A DNA stretch of 64,000 nucleotides from a bacterium (GCA_022842165.1 JALHQC010000005.1:82138-146137); one strand, 5' to 3'. Counted from the stretch's first letter, positions 17,656-26,657 are shown. Made by a program: numbers and translations. Notes: generated from the sequence alone by a model not told the origin.

Positions 17656-17679
17656 TCGCACGCCGTTTTGTACGTGCGA
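17656..17679 (+). terminator. Small hairpin between dsbA-like and ldt genes
   Basis: TCGCACG and CGTGCGA form a 7-base-pair stem with a 10-base loop containing TTTT, directly after the dsbA-like stop. The operon continues, so this is more likely a processing or partial attenuation site than a full terminator. Confidence 0.3.
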
Positions 17680-17695
17680 GGATGAGCCGGAGACC

Positions 17696-18352
17696 ATGAT
17701 GAAGAGAAGAGACCTGATTGTTGGTGCCATAACGTCGGTGATTGTCAGCATTGGAGGGGCTGGCACGGCTTTAGCGGAGAAATACCCGATCTCACGAGCC
17801 GATATCCAGAAGGTGCCGCCAAAGTACCGCCGGAAGCGGGTACGGTTCTTCTCCGACTATCCTCCCGGAACCATCGTGGTCGATACGCGGAAGAAATATC
17901 TCTATCTCGTGCAACCCGCCGGGAAGGCCATCCGCTACGGCATTGGCGTTGGACGACAGGGTTTTTCGTGGTCGGGCGCGGCGGTGATCAAGCGCAAGGC
18001 CAAATGGCCGACCTGGACGCCACCGGAATCAATGGTTGCGCGGGATGAGTTCGCCGCTCAATGGGCGGGCGGCATGCCTGGGGGACCAAAGAACCCACTT
18101 GGGGCGCGTGCTTTGTATTTGTTTCAAGGCAATGTCGACACACTCTACAGAATACATGGGACTTTTGCGCCATCGTCCATTGGCAAAGCCGTATCCTCAG
18201 GTTGCATCCGAATGATCAACGCCGATGTCGCCGATCTCTACGAGCGTGTTCCAACAGGAACCAGGGTTGTCGTTCTGCAAGGGCGCTCGCCCGAAGTCAG
18301 TGAAGATGGCATGCCAACAAAACGGCGCCGGCTGCTATCGATATTCGAGTGA
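17696..18352 (+). CDS. L,D-transpeptidase (YkuD domain)
   Basis: This 218-residue exported enzyme forms 3-3 crosslinks in peptidoglycan or links proteins to it. Signal: [23 protein letters not shown]. The YkuD domain (residues ~55-200) has [48 protein letters not shown], with catalytic His in RIHGT and Cys in SSGCIRM. It is the second gene of the MerR-driven operon, followed 14 bases later by the ATPase start. Its presence in a metal operon suggests envelope reinforcement. A homologue at 32044 sits in the copper block. Confidence 0.85.
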   Translation: MMKRRDLIVGAITSVIVSIGGAGTALAEKYPISRADIQKVPPKYRRKRVRFFSDYPPGTIVVDTRKKYLYLVQPAGKAIRYGIGVGRQGFSWSGAAVIKRKAKWPTWTPPESMVARDEFAAQWAGGMPGGPKNPLGARALYLFQGNVDTLYRIHGTFAPSSIGKAVSSGCIRMINADVADLYERVPTGTRVVVLQGRSPEVSEDGMPTKRRRLLSIFE

Positions 18353-18366
18353 TAGAAGGTAAGGCC

Positions 18367-20520
18367 ATGACAGCAGGAGCTGCAAAATTCAGCATCAAGG
18401 GCATGGATTGTGCGTCTTGTGCCACGAAGATCGAGACTGCGGTCAAACGTATCGACGGCGTCAGCAATATCAAAGTCGGTCTGCAAAGCGAAACTCTCAC
18501 CGTGACTCTCGACAAAGCAGATACGGGGGAGAAGGTCGAGCAGGCGGTTCGCGCTCTGGGCTACGAAGTCTCACCAGTCGGCAGTGCCAGACGAAAGTCA
18601 GAGACAGCGTCTTCCGAAACGGGAGGCGTTGCGGATCATGATGATCATTCCGATCATGCTCAGCCTATCGACGGGCCCTGGTGGGAATCGAGCAAAGGGA
18701 TTCTTGTCATCATAACCGCCGTGATGATTGGATTGGCCTATCTTGAAAAGAACCTTCTTCCATACGGGTCACAATATGTCTTCCTGGCAGCTGCGGCGAT
18801 AGGAACGTTTCCTGTCGCAAAGAGGGCGATCTCAGCGCTGCGTGCTGGCTCCGTCTTTACGATTGAAATGCTGATGACCATTGCGGTTATCGGCGCCGTT
18901 ATCATTGGTGCCACAGAGGAAGCAGCTGTTGTTGTGGTGCTGTTCGCTATCGGAGAGCTGCTGGAAGGCATAGCGGCAGGGCGCGCGAGGTCGGGTATTA
19001 GGGCGCTGGCACAGATTGCTCCCAAGACGGCAATGTTGGAAACGCCAGATGGACTGGTTGAAACCGCAATTGATAAAATTGCGGTAGGTTCAATTGTTGT
19101 AGTTCGGCCAGGAGACCGGGTTCCCGCGGATGGCATTGTCATTTCCGGAACGTCCTCTGTCGATGAGTCTGCGTTGACAGGCGAATCTATGCCAAAGGCG
19201 AAAGACGAGGGTGACATCGTCCTGGCAAGCTCGATCAACACCGAAGCTGTTTTGCGGGTACGTGTTGATAAGCCGGCGGAAGATACACTGATCGCTCGGG
19301 TCGTAAAGTTGGTCGAGGAGGCTGCCGACGCCAAGGCTCCGTCCGAACGCTTTATCGACCAGTTCGCGCGTTGGTATATGCCAGCCATCTGTCTCATTGC
19401 CATAGCCGTCGCTATTGGCCCGCCACTGCTTTGGCAGGAACCATGGAACACGTGGATTTATCGTGCCTTGGCTCTGTTGCTGATTGGCTGCCCCTGCGCC
19501 TTGGTCATATCGACACCTGCAACGATCGCTTCGGCACTCGCCGCCGGTGCACGACATGGTCTGCTGGTTAAGGGAGGCGGCATTCTCGAAGCCATCGGTA
19601 AGGTCAAACACATCGCCTTTGACAAGACGGGCACATTGACGGAAGGAAAGCCCAAGGTTACGGACGTCGAGGTATTTGGCAAGCTGAGCCGCGAAGAGCT
19701 GCTTCGCATTGCTGCTGCAGCTGAGTCTGGATCATCACATCCTCTGGCAGTGGCGATCGTAAATTATGCCAAGTCGGAGAACATCGCATTTACGCCAGTC
19801 GAGTCCCAGGCCATCCCAGGAAAGGGACTATCCGCCAGTGTTGATGGCAAGCCAGTTATTATCGGTGCTGCGGTTCGGCTTGGCGTCTCCGACACTTCAC
19901 TCCTCGCACGGGCTGCCGCAATGGAAGCTGAAGGCAAAAGCGTTTCTGTCGTGATCGTAAATCTCAAGCCGGAAGGTTTGATAGCCCTTCGTGATGAGCC
20001 GCGGGCGGATGCCATCGCGGGGATTCGAGATATCAAGTCACTCGGCGTCACACCAATCATGCTGACAGGTGATAACCGTGCCAACGCCGAAGCCGTTGGC
20101 AAGATCGTCGGCATGGAAGTTCGAGCCGAACTTCTGCCTGAGAACAAGCTTGAGATCATCAAGCAACTGAGCGGAACATCGGGAGGGATTGCAAAGGTCG
20201 GTGACGGCATCAATGACGCACCAGCTCTCGCTGCCGCCACTGTCGGTATCGCCATGGGCTCTGGCACGGACGTCGCACTCGAGGCCGCTGATGCGGCGGT
20301 CCTCAACAACAGGATCACGGATGTTGCAGATCTGATCCGGCTGTCTCGCCGCACGATGGTGGTGATCCGACAGAACGTAGCGATTGCACTTGGGCTTAAA
20401 GTCGTGTTCCTGGTCACAACTGTAATCGGTGCTACCGGGCTATGGATTGCGATCCTCGCAGACACTGGTGCGACGGTATTGGTCACGCTGAACGCCCTGA
20501 GGTTGCTGAAGAAAATATGA
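18367..20520 (+). CDS. P1B-type Zn/Cd/Pb-exporting ATPase (PbrA/ZntA-like)
   Basis: This 717-residue efflux ATPase pumps soft divalent cations to the periplasm. A heavy-metal-associated domain with GMDCASC is at residues ~13-17, then a His/Asp loop (DHDDHSDH), paired helices, the actuator TGES, the transmembrane metal motif CPC (IGCPCALVISTPATIASALAAG), DKTGTLT for phosphorylation, and GDGINDAPAL. CPC followed by ALVISTPA is typical of ZntA/CadA/PbrA, not CopA. ATG 18367 with AAGG upstream is preferred to GTG 18349. The lspA start overlaps its stop. The flanking lspA and uppP match pbr operons, where PbrA exports lead. Confidence 0.9.
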   Translation: MTAGAAKFSIKGMDCASCATKIETAVKRIDGVSNIKVGLQSETLTVTLDKADTGEKVEQAVRALGYEVSPVGSARRKSETASSETGGVADHDDHSDHAQPIDGPWWESSKGILVIITAVMIGLAYLEKNLLPYGSQYVFLAAAAIGTFPVAKRAISALRAGSVFTIEMLMTIAVIGAVIIGATEEAAVVVVLFAIGELLEGIAAGRARSGIRALAQIAPKTAMLETPDGLVETAIDKIAVGSIVVVRPGDRVPADGIVISGTSSVDESALTGESMPKAKDEGDIVLASSINTEAVLRVRVDKPAEDTLIARVVKLVEEAADAKAPSERFIDQFARWYMPAICLIAIAVAIGPPLLWQEPWNTWIYRALALLLIGCPCALVISTPATIASALAAGARHGLLVKGGGILEAIGKVKHIAFDKTGTLTEGKPKVTDVEVFGKLSREELLRIAAAAESGSSHPLAVAIVNYAKSENIAFTPVESQAIPGKGLSASVDGKPVIIGAAVRLGVSDTSLLARAAAMEAEGKSVSVVIVNLKPEGLIALRDEPRADAIAGIRDIKSLGVTPIMLTGDNRANAEAVGKIVGMEVRAELLPENKLEIIKQLSGTSGGIAKVGDGINDAPALAAATVGIAMGSGTDVALEAADAAVLNNRITDVADLIRLSRRTMVVIRQNVAIALGLKVVFLVTTVIGATGLWIAILADTGATVLVTLNALRLLKKI

Positions 20521-21005
20521 ACGGGTGTCGGGTCGGATGGGCAGTCTGTGGTTTTACCGCGCTGGGCGTCATCTTGGATCTCAGCGTCAAGGCATTTGCT
20601 CGCGGGTGGTTGACCCCTCATAATCCCGTGGCAATCATACCGGGACTGAACCTTAACCTTGGATTTAATACGGGGGTTGCTTTCGGGTTGTTCGCGGACG
20701 ATGCGGCTCTCACCTTTAGTCTAATGGTACTGGTGCAAGTCGGACTTATTACGGTTTTGATTGTCATGCTTTTTCGTACCACTGGTGTGGCACGATACTA
20801 CTACGCGGCAATTGTGTCTGGCGCCTTGGGCAATCTCGTAGACCGGCTCACATCAGGGGCAGTGACCGACTACATCGATGTCTATGCCGGAACTTGGCAT
20901 TGGCCGACGTTTAATCTCGCTGATATTTTTATTAGTCTGGGTGTCGCGGGGCTCATATCGCATGAGCTGTTTTTTGACGGATCCCGCACTGCCGTTCAGG
21001 AGTGA
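20517..21005 (+). CDS. lspA: Signal peptidase II (LspA/PbrC-like)
   Basis: This 162-residue four-helix aspartic protease cleaves prolipoprotein signal peptides. The catalytic motifs are ALGNLVDRLTSGAVTDYIDV and FNLADIFISLGV; the two Asp residues (VTDYID and NLAD) form the active site. The conserved NTGVAFGLF loop is also present. ATG 20517 overlaps the ATPase stop (ATGA), which indicates translational coupling. In lead operons this gene is called pbrC and is proposed to mature PbrB/PbrD. It is probably an accessory copy beside a housekeeping lspA elsewhere. Confidence 0.85.
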   Translation: MNGCRVGWAVCGFTALGVILDLSVKAFARGWLTPHNPVAIIPGLNLNLGFNTGVAFGLFADDAALTFSLMVLVQVGLITVLIVMLFRTTGVARYYYAAIVSGALGNLVDRLTSGAVTDYIDVYAGTWHWPTFNLADIFISLGVAGLISHELFFDGSRTAVQE

Positions 21006-21009
21006 CCAC

Positions 21010-21534
21010 TTGCAGTATAAGAGAGCACACTTTGTTGGGTTGGCGGCGCTCATGGTAGCCACTATCGGAACTGTGACATGTTACGCAGCTCAGACTACGA
21101 CGTCCGGCCCGTGGAAATTGGGCAATATCACTGTCGAACAGGCTTGGGGTCGCGTCACGCCAGGTGGTTCGAGAACCGGCGCTATCTATCTGATCATCCA
21201 CAACACCTCTCCAAACGATGATCTTCTGCTGGCAGTGGACAGCAGTGCCGCGCAAACAACCGCCGTTCATGAAAGCCGCATTGTCGACGGCGTTGCCAGT
21301 ATGGAAGCGCTGCCAGTGGGAATTCCGATGCCGAGCCATGGCGAAGTCGTCATGCAACCGGGTGGCATTCACATCATGCTAACAGGACTTTCAAAAGCAC
21401 TGATTGTCGGGAGTACAATTCCGGTGAAATTGGTGTTTCAAGAAGCCGGCTCGCTGGACTTCGAAGTTCCTATCCTGCCGCTCGGCACAGCTGACCCTAC
21501 GGTGACGCATGCAGGTCATGGAACTAATCCATGA
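21010..21534 (+). CDS. PCuAC periplasmic copper chaperone (DUF461)
   Basis: This 174-residue copper chaperone carries Cu(I) in the periplasm, usually to cytochrome c oxidase with SCO proteins. Signal: LAALMVATIGTVTCYAA. The copper-binding pattern is visible as AVHESR...VASMEALP...PGGIHIML (His-X-Met-type ligands). The start is TTG 21010 with AGGAG 6 bases upstream; the long frame from 20878 lies within lspA. The SCO gene start overlaps its stop by ATGA. The pair extends the divalent-cation operon towards copper delivery or sequestration. Confidence 0.8.
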   Translation: MQYKRAHFVGLAALMVATIGTVTCYAAQTTTSGPWKLGNITVEQAWGRVTPGGSRTGAIYLIIHNTSPNDDLLLAVDSSAAQTTAVHESRIVDGVASMEALPVGIPMPSHGEVVMQPGGIHIMLTGLSKALIVGSTIPVKLVFQEAGSLDFEVPILPLGTADPTVTHAGHGTNP

Positions 21535-22121
21535 AGAGTATTCGCATTGTCGCCTGGGTGCTTGTCGCAATGGCCGTTGTCTTTCTTGGGCGACCGTTGA
21601 TCTCGCAGGTGTTTCACGAGGAAGAAGAGGTAAAGGCGTTTACCGTAGGCGGCCCGTTTACGATGACGGACCACAATGGCCGCGCTGTGACAGAAAAAGA
21701 CTTTTCAGGAAAAGCCATGGCGATGTTTGCCGGTTTTACTTATTGTCCCGATGTGTGTCCAACAACATTGGTGCGACTGTCGGGTTTGATGGATAAACTC
21801 GGACCTTATGCTGACAAATTGCAGGTGGTACTTGTTAGTGTAGATCCCGAACGCGATTCAGCGGACGTCCTCAAGACATATTTGAGCGCATTTGATTCGC
21901 GATTTGTGGGTCTTACAGGCACACCAGCTCAGCTGACAGCTCTTGCCAAGAGTTTCCGCATTTTCTACGAGAAAGTTCCCGTATCCAACGGCGGATATAC
22001 GATGAACCATTCGGCAGGTGTATTTCTGTTCAAGAAATCGGGCGAGTTCCAAGGAACTATTGATCTGGAAGAGTCAGACAATGTAGCGCTCGAAAAACTC
22101 AGAATGGTTGTGGACCGCTGA
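21531..22121 (+). CDS. SCO1/SenC-family copper protein
   Basis: This 196-residue membrane-anchored thioredoxin-fold protein has an N-terminal helix (IRIVAWVLVAMAVVFLGRPL), the copper/redox motif FTYCPDVCPTTL, LVSVDPERDS and the distal His in YTMNHSAGVFLF. SCO proteins deliver copper to the CuA site or act as thiol reductases. It is translationally coupled to the PCuAC gene. The start is ATG 21531. Here it is part of the MerR-type operon instead of an oxidase operon. Confidence 0.85.
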   Translation: MKSIRIVAWVLVAMAVVFLGRPLISQVFHEEEEVKAFTVGGPFTMTDHNGRAVTEKDFSGKAMAMFAGFTYCPDVCPTTLVRLSGLMDKLGPYADKLQVVLVSVDPERDSADVLKTYLSAFDSRFVGLTGTPAQLTALAKSFRIFYEKVPVSNGGYTMNHSAGVFLFKKSGEFQGTIDLEESDNVALEKLRMVVDR

Positions 22122-22128
22122 TTGTCTT

Positions 22129-22932
22129 ATGGCCATTCCGGACATCTTAACAGCGGCTCTGTTGGGAGTGGTTGAGGGCATAACGGAGTTCCTGCCAATT
22201 TCATCGACAGGGCATCTCATTCTCCTTGTTGATCTCCTGGGGTTCAAGGGGCCTCCGGGGAGGGTCTTCGAAGTCGTGATCCAGCTTGGCGCTATCCTGG
22301 GTGTCTGCTGGGTCTATCGAGAGAGGCTTGTGCATCTGATCTACAATCCAACGTCACAGGGCAGCATGCGGCTCTTGATGATCATCGGTATTGGTTTTCT
22401 TCCATCCGCCGCTATCGGGTTCCTGGCCCACGGATTCATCAAGTCTGTGTTGTTTAGTCCGCTGATTGTGAGCTTCTCGCTCGTCGCTGGAGGGGTGGCC
22501 ATCATCTTTATCGAAAGACTTGGGCTAAAAAGCCATGTCCACCACATGGAGCGGATCACGGCCGCCCAAGCATTGAAGATTGGTCTATGCCAAGCGCTGG
22601 CAATGATTCCTGGCACGTCGCGGTCGGGTGCCACCATCATGGGTGGGCTTGTCTTCGGCCTTGATCGCAGGACAGCAGCGGAGTTTTCCTTTCTGCTTGC
22701 CATTCCGACCATGTTTGCAGCGTCCGGCTACGATCTCTATCGCAATGTTGGACATTTGAACGGCGAGGATGCTGCCTTACTCGTTGTCGGCTTCGGTACA
22801 GCACTCGTTTCGTCGGTCCTAAGTGTCGGTTGGCTTGTATCGTTTGTGTCCCGGCATCAATTCACACCCTTTGGGTGGTACAGAATTATCTTAGGTATCG
22901 GCATGGCAGCGTTGCTGTTGACGGCAGGCTAG
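22129..22932 (+). CDS. uppP: Undecaprenyl-diphosphatase (UppP/BacA, PbrB-like)
   Basis: This 267-residue polytopic enzyme hydrolyses C55-PP to C55-P and phosphate at the periplasmic face. Conserved: GVVEGITEFLPISSTGHLIL and MIPGTSRSGATIMGG, the two catalytic loops. ATG 22129 is the start, 7 bases after the SCO stop. In lead-resistance operons the phosphatase partner PbrB is proposed to release phosphate that precipitates exported Pb. PbrB itself belongs to the PAP2/BacA-like phosphatase group, so a UppP here is a functional parallel. It is the last gene of the operon. Confidence 0.85.
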   Translation: MAIPDILTAALLGVVEGITEFLPISSTGHLILLVDLLGFKGPPGRVFEVVIQLGAILGVCWVYRERLVHLIYNPTSQGSMRLLMIIGIGFLPSAAIGFLAHGFIKSVLFSPLIVSFSLVAGGVAIIFIERLGLKSHVHHMERITAAQALKIGLCQALAMIPGTSRSGATIMGGLVFGLDRRTAAEFSFLLAIPTMFAASGYDLYRNVGHLNGEDAALLVVGFGTALVSSVLSVGWLVSFVSRHQFTPFGWYRIILGIGMAALLLTAG

Positions 22933-22997
22933 TTTTCAGCGCGGTTCTATGGGCGTGATCTTGAGCGCTGTGATCCGATACAGGACGAAGAATTGAG

Positions 22998-24179
22998 CTA
23001 GATTTTGATCAGCGCTGCGGTCGCATACATGAATGCGAGTCCGACAAGAAATCCCGCAAGGACGGCAGGAGAAAACAGCACTGACTGCTGGTCACTTTTC
23101 TGCCGCATCAGGTAGCTGCCGACCTCGACCATGACCTGCAATATTGCGCCGGCCCCAACCGCCAGCGCAAATGCCGACCATTGCGGCGCATAGGCAAGGC
23201 TTCCAACCCACATACCGAAGATAGCGGGTCCGCCGGCCAATAGGGTCAGGGCAGCGAATGTCCAGAGCGGTGGGCGGACGCGCAGTATCGGTGCCGCAAT
23301 GCCGATCCCCTCGGTCACGTTATGGAGAGCAAAGCCCAGCACGAGGAACGTCCCAAGTCCAGCTGATCCAGCGGCAAATGCACCACCGACCGCCAGCCCC
23401 TCGCCGAAATTGTGCAGCCCGATACCCAATGCTATGTAAAATGCAAGCGCTAGCCCTTCCGGTCGGCCATGCCATCGGCCGATAGCCATGAGTAACAGGA
23501 AGCTCGCCAAGGCAGCCAGCCAAACCATGGCGGATCCTTGAAACAATGCGGCAGCGCTGGCTGCAAGCTCTTGCGCCTCGGTCATCATGTCGATGAGCAA
23601 GAAAGCCAGGAGGCCGACAGTCAGTGCGAGAAGGAAGTTCATTCCGGCTTTCCCGACACTGCGCATTGCCGGATAGAACATCAGGCCGAGCGCCACTGGC
23701 AGTATACCAACGATCGCTCCGACAAGTGCTAAAGTGTAAAATTGAGACGCGGTAGCCTTTGGGGTTGGAACAGCCACGGCGATTTCATGTTCAAATGCTG
23801 TGCCGGTATTGGACAGTAGATTAACGAGGTGCGCCTCGCCCAGAACCCAAGGATACGGAATCCGAACCCACACGGCGTTCCCTCGGGCGATTGGTCCGGG
23901 CGGATCCTGGGTAAAGCTCCAGAATGCATCGTCTACCGCCACCTGGGCAATCACCATGGCTTCCGATCCGCCGGCACGTACCAAAAGCCCCATCCCGTTC
24001 TCGTCCAAAATGGTGCGCTCGACGGTGAGCGCCTCGAGCGGCGGCGCGCCGTTGTTGAAACTGCGCAATGGATCGAGCGACGCGATCCAGACGAAGGCTA
24101 TAAGCATCGCCGCAAGTGGCACAAACACCAGCAACAGACGGGTTAGGGCAGGTCTAGGCGATTGAGCATCAAAACTCAT
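22998..24179 (-). CDS. ZIP-family metal transporter with periplasmic domain
   Basis: This 393-residue protein has an N-terminal helix, a ~110-residue soluble region, then eight helices with the ZIP binuclear motifs IGLHNFGEGLAVGGAF and ALHNVTEGIGIAA. ZIPs import zinc, manganese or iron; bacterial members with this extra N-terminal domain are described simply as metal transporters. ATG 24179 overlaps the stop of the upstream multicopper oxidase gene (ATGA), so the two are coupled. Divergence from an MntR-like gene suggests manganese or iron as substrate. Confidence 0.75.
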   Translation of the reverse strand: MSFDAQSPRPALTRLLLVFVPLAAMLIAFVWIASLDPLRSFNNGAPPLEALTVERTILDENGMGLLVRAGGSEAMVIAQVAVDDAFWSFTQDPPGPIARGNAVWVRIPYPWVLGEAHLVNLLSNTGTAFEHEIAVAVPTPKATASQFYTLALVGAIVGILPVALGLMFYPAMRSVGKAGMNFLLALTVGLLAFLLIDMMTEAQELAASAAALFQGSAMVWLAALASFLLLMAIGRWHGRPEGLALAFYIALGIGLHNFGEGLAVGGAFAAGSAGLGTFLVLGFALHNVTEGIGIAAPILRVRPPLWTFAALTLLAGGPAIFGMWVGSLAYAPQWSAFALAVGAGAILQVMVEVGSYLMRQKSDQQSVLFSPAVLAGFLVGLAFMYATAALIKI

Positions 24180-25381
24180 GCCGCAGGCTCCTGCACATCG
24201 AACATGCCGACCCAGCCGAGTTCAGTAAACTCGGATTGATGCGCATGAAACATGTACATCCCTGGCTCGTGATCGGCAAAGGTGAACTCGAGAATCCCGC
24301 GCTGCGCCTGGCACTGCATGATCAGATCAACAGTACGCAACGTCGGCGTCAGCGTAGTTCCGGTATCATAGTAGTCAAAGAAGTTCGCGTGCAGATGGAA
24401 TGAATTGATTGGATCGAACTCGGTTACATTCACGAGGTAAATGCGCACAGGGCGCGACTTGTCGATGCGGATGGGCACATTCATGTAGGCTTGGCCTACG
24501 GTATTTGCGGCATAGACTTCGTTGGCCCCATCAAAATTCGTGTCGAAGGCATTCATGACCATCGCCAGCTCCTGCCATTTGGCATTTTCGGAGCTACCGA
24601 GCACGCGAGAAGCTGCAGCGGCAGCGTTCTCGGGATGACGAGCGGGATCCGGATCTATCACGAAGAGGCCATACATGCCTTTGTGCATATGCCGCTTCAG
24701 CGGCAGTGCGTGACAGTGGTAAAGGTGGCAACCAAAAGGCTTTGCATCGAACTCATAGATGAACTCTTCACCAGGGCCGATCAATCCTGCTCCGGGAACG
24801 CCGTCCATCCGGGCCGCATGGATGCCGTGGAAATGCATAGAATGTGGGTGTGAGCCATGATTACGGAAAATGATCCGCAGCCTCTCACCCTCCTTTGCCC
24901 TTAACGCGGGTCCAGGCACGCGACCGTTGAAGGTCCAAGCGGGAAAGAAGATGCCCGGAGCAATTTCGATTTCTCGATCTACGGCTTCGACTTCGAAGGT
25001 ACGCAGTGTCCGGCCGTCAGGTAATAATTGTGTCTGGCCTGTCTCCCAGTCTGTCAGCATCGCCGTGGGGTTAAAGCCATTACGATCGTGGTCGACTCGA
25101 CCAACCGTTGTCATGGTACCGTGAGCCATGCCAAGCATAGGTGGCGCATATGGATCATGCGCCATGGTAGACGTATCGTGACCCGCCGTGGTGCCAGGTA
25201 CTGTCTGGGACCGTGCGAAACCGGCTGTGATACCTGACCCTGTTGCAGCGATGAGCCCTCCAACCAGCAATGACCGCCGAGATGTGTCAACCGGTCCTGA
25301 GATGTTATGGGGCAGGGAATTGGGATGGGACACTTCCGAAACCGGCGCATCCGGTTCGTGTTTACGGATGTTGGCTGGCAT
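24176..25381 (-). CDS. Two-domain multicopper oxidase
   Basis: This 401-residue exported oxidase has a Tat-like segment (DTSRRSLLVGGLIAATGSGITAGFA) and copper ligands HSMHFHGIH, GCHLYHCHALPLKRHMHKGM, SFHLHANFF and MYMFHAHQSEF. The layout (two cupredoxin domains, about 400 residues) resembles small two-domain oxidases near nitrite-reductase-like proteins rather than CopA. The substrate could be a metal such as Mn(II) or Cu(I). ATG 25381 is chosen over the open frame to 25429. It is cotranscribed with the ZIP gene and divergent from the MntR-like repressor, an unusual association. Confidence 0.8.
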   Translation of the reverse strand: MPANIRKHEPDAPVSEVSHPNSLPHNISGPVDTSRRSLLVGGLIAATGSGITAGFARSQTVPGTTAGHDTSTMAHDPYAPPMLGMAHGTMTTVGRVDHDRNGFNPTAMLTDWETGQTQLLPDGRTLRTFEVEAVDREIEIAPGIFFPAWTFNGRVPGPALRAKEGERLRIIFRNHGSHPHSMHFHGIHAARMDGVPGAGLIGPGEEFIYEFDAKPFGCHLYHCHALPLKRHMHKGMYGLFVIDPDPARHPENAAAAASRVLGSSENAKWQELAMVMNAFDTNFDGANEVYAANTVGQAYMNVPIRIDKSRPVRIYLVNVTEFDPINSFHLHANFFDYYDTGTTLTPTLRTVDLIMQCQAQRGILEFTFADHEPGMYMFHAHQSEFTELGWVGMFDVQEPAA

Positions 25382-25430
25382 GGCGTAGTGCTTCCATTGC
25401 AAAAGACAGACTAGAGGCGAGGCGCCCAAA

Positions 25431-25446
25431 GTTAGACAGTGCTAAC
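25431..25446. promoter_or_regulatory. Candidate MntR operator
   Basis: The palindrome GTTAG-ACAGTG-CTAAC lies in the 116-base divergent region between the multicopper oxidase (start 25381, minus) and mntR-like (start 25498, plus) genes. Five-base arms with a six-base centre suit a homodimeric DtxR/MntR repressor. It could control both directions. Confidence 0.45.
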
Positions 25447-25497
25447 AATCTGCGCCAAGCCTTTACTTGTCAATAGAGTTCGTGCAAACCTAAGTCG

Positions 25498-25956
25498 GTG
25501 GTGAAAGATGATCATAGGCAAGTAGTGGCTGCGGACCAGGATGGACGCCCTCCCGACCCGCGCGCGGATGCGTTTCAGGGCGTACGTGACGCACGGCGTA
25601 ACGAACTTGCCGAGGACTATGTCGAGTTGATCGCTGACCTGATCCACGAACACGGAGAGGCTCGCCCAGTCGACATCGCCGCCAGGCTTGGCGTTCGGGC
25701 TCCCACCGTAACGAAAACGCTTGACCGTCTTGCCCGCGAAGGCCTGATCACCCGCGCCAAGTATCGTTCGGTCTTTTTGACAGACGAAGGCAGAGGACTT
25801 GCTCGCGAATGCCGCCGTCGGCACGACATTGTGTTGCGCTTCCTACTTAGTCTTGGGCTGGACTCTGAAACAGCCGAACGAGATGCTGAAGGCATAGAGC
25901 ATCACGTAAGCGCGCGAACACTCGCCTTGTTCGCGGCCTTTGTTGACCGCACCTGA
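25498..25956 (+). CDS. mntR: MntR/DtxR-type manganese-dependent regulator
   Basis: This 152-residue metalloregulator has a DtxR-like winged helix (residues ~40-100: ELAEDYVELIADLIHEHGEARPVDIAARLGVRAPTVTK spread over two helices, then LDRLAREGLITR) and a dimerisation/metal domain. The metal ligands are probably in RRRHDIVLRFLLSLGLD and AERDAEGIEHHVS, matching MntR. Start GTG 25498 or 25501; no in-frame ATG upstream of the domain. It probably represses the divergent oxidase-ZIP operon when manganese is ample. Confidence 0.8.
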   Translation: MVKDDHRQVVAADQDGRPPDPRADAFQGVRDARRNELAEDYVELIADLIHEHGEARPVDIAARLGVRAPTVTKTLDRLAREGLITRAKYRSVFLTDEGRGLARECRRRHDIVLRFLLSLGLDSETAERDAEGIEHHVSARTLALFAAFVDRT

Positions 25957-26145
25957 GTGGCCGTTAGGCGTTCTCCATGACGAAGCAGATATTGGGGACC
26001 AGGCTTTCGGCACAAGTGGGATAAAAACTGTCCTCGTAGTCACCAACTTGAATCGAGTGCCACTCTTTGCGAAAGTGGCACTCCGTCCTTCAATAGTTTG
26101 CAAACCCATTCAGCATACGAGGAGGTGATGACAATCTACGGCCAC

Positions 26146-26442
26146 CTACTTCTTACCGTGTTCCGTGACCCACTTTGTCATTTCCTCTACCTCTTTAGTT
26201 TGATTGTCGATGGTCTTCTGAGCCATTTTTTTGGCGTCCTCATCCTTGCCAAATTGAAGCTGAACTTTTGACATAGCAATTGCCCCCTTGTGATGGGCAA
26301 TCATTGAGCAATTAAATGCGACATCCGGGTCGGCGGCCATTGCCCCTTGCATCATTGGCGCATGCATAGACATCATAGCCTACATGTTGTCCCTCGTGGA
26401 TTCTCCCATATTTTCGCCCATGGATTTTTGCATGTTTTCCAT
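26146..26442 (-). pseudogene. DUF305 protein with an in-frame stop
   Basis: From ATG 26442 the frame reads MENMQKSMGENMGEST, then meets TAG at 26380-26382, and continues as a good DUF305 C-terminus from ATG 26376: MMSMHAPMMQ, DPDVAFNCSMIAHHKGAIAM, DNQTKEVEEMTKWV. DUF305 proteins are Met/His-rich periplasmic metal proteins (about 140 residues). The signal peptide expected upstream is not in the same frame. An intact paralogue lies at 34808. The 76-residue remnant could still be made but would not be exported. Confidence 0.65.
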
Positions 26443-26657
26443 CTTCGTCTTCAATGTCAATCGACGAGTCCTGAGCCCAGCATAGAGATGAGCAGTACAC
26501 CGACATGATGTAAGAGGTACACGTCGTAACGTTCTATTAACCAGTTTGTTGTTGCCTCATTGTTGCCATAGTCGCGCACGAGCGTCTTGAAATTCGTCGC
26601 GGAACGGTAACGCAAATATCAGTTGCGAAGCAGAACGGGGTTCGCTAGCAGGGGGCG
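26443..26657 (-). other. Degenerate coding stretch upstream of the DUF305 remnant
   Basis: On the minus strand a frame without ATG reads RYRSATNFKTLVRDYGNNEA, then WLIERYDVYLLHHVGVLLIS and MLGSGLVD before a stop. It contains one hydrophobic segment and has coding-like composition, but I cannot assign it. It is out of frame with the DUF305 remnant, consistent with a frameshifted membrane or export segment of the same or a neighbouring dead gene. Confidence 0.25.

Noticed and set aside
26312..26506. 64-codon minus-strand frame upstream of the DUF305 remnant
   Set aside because: It is out of frame with the DUF305 similarity and its sequence is a frame shadow of the degenerate stretch.
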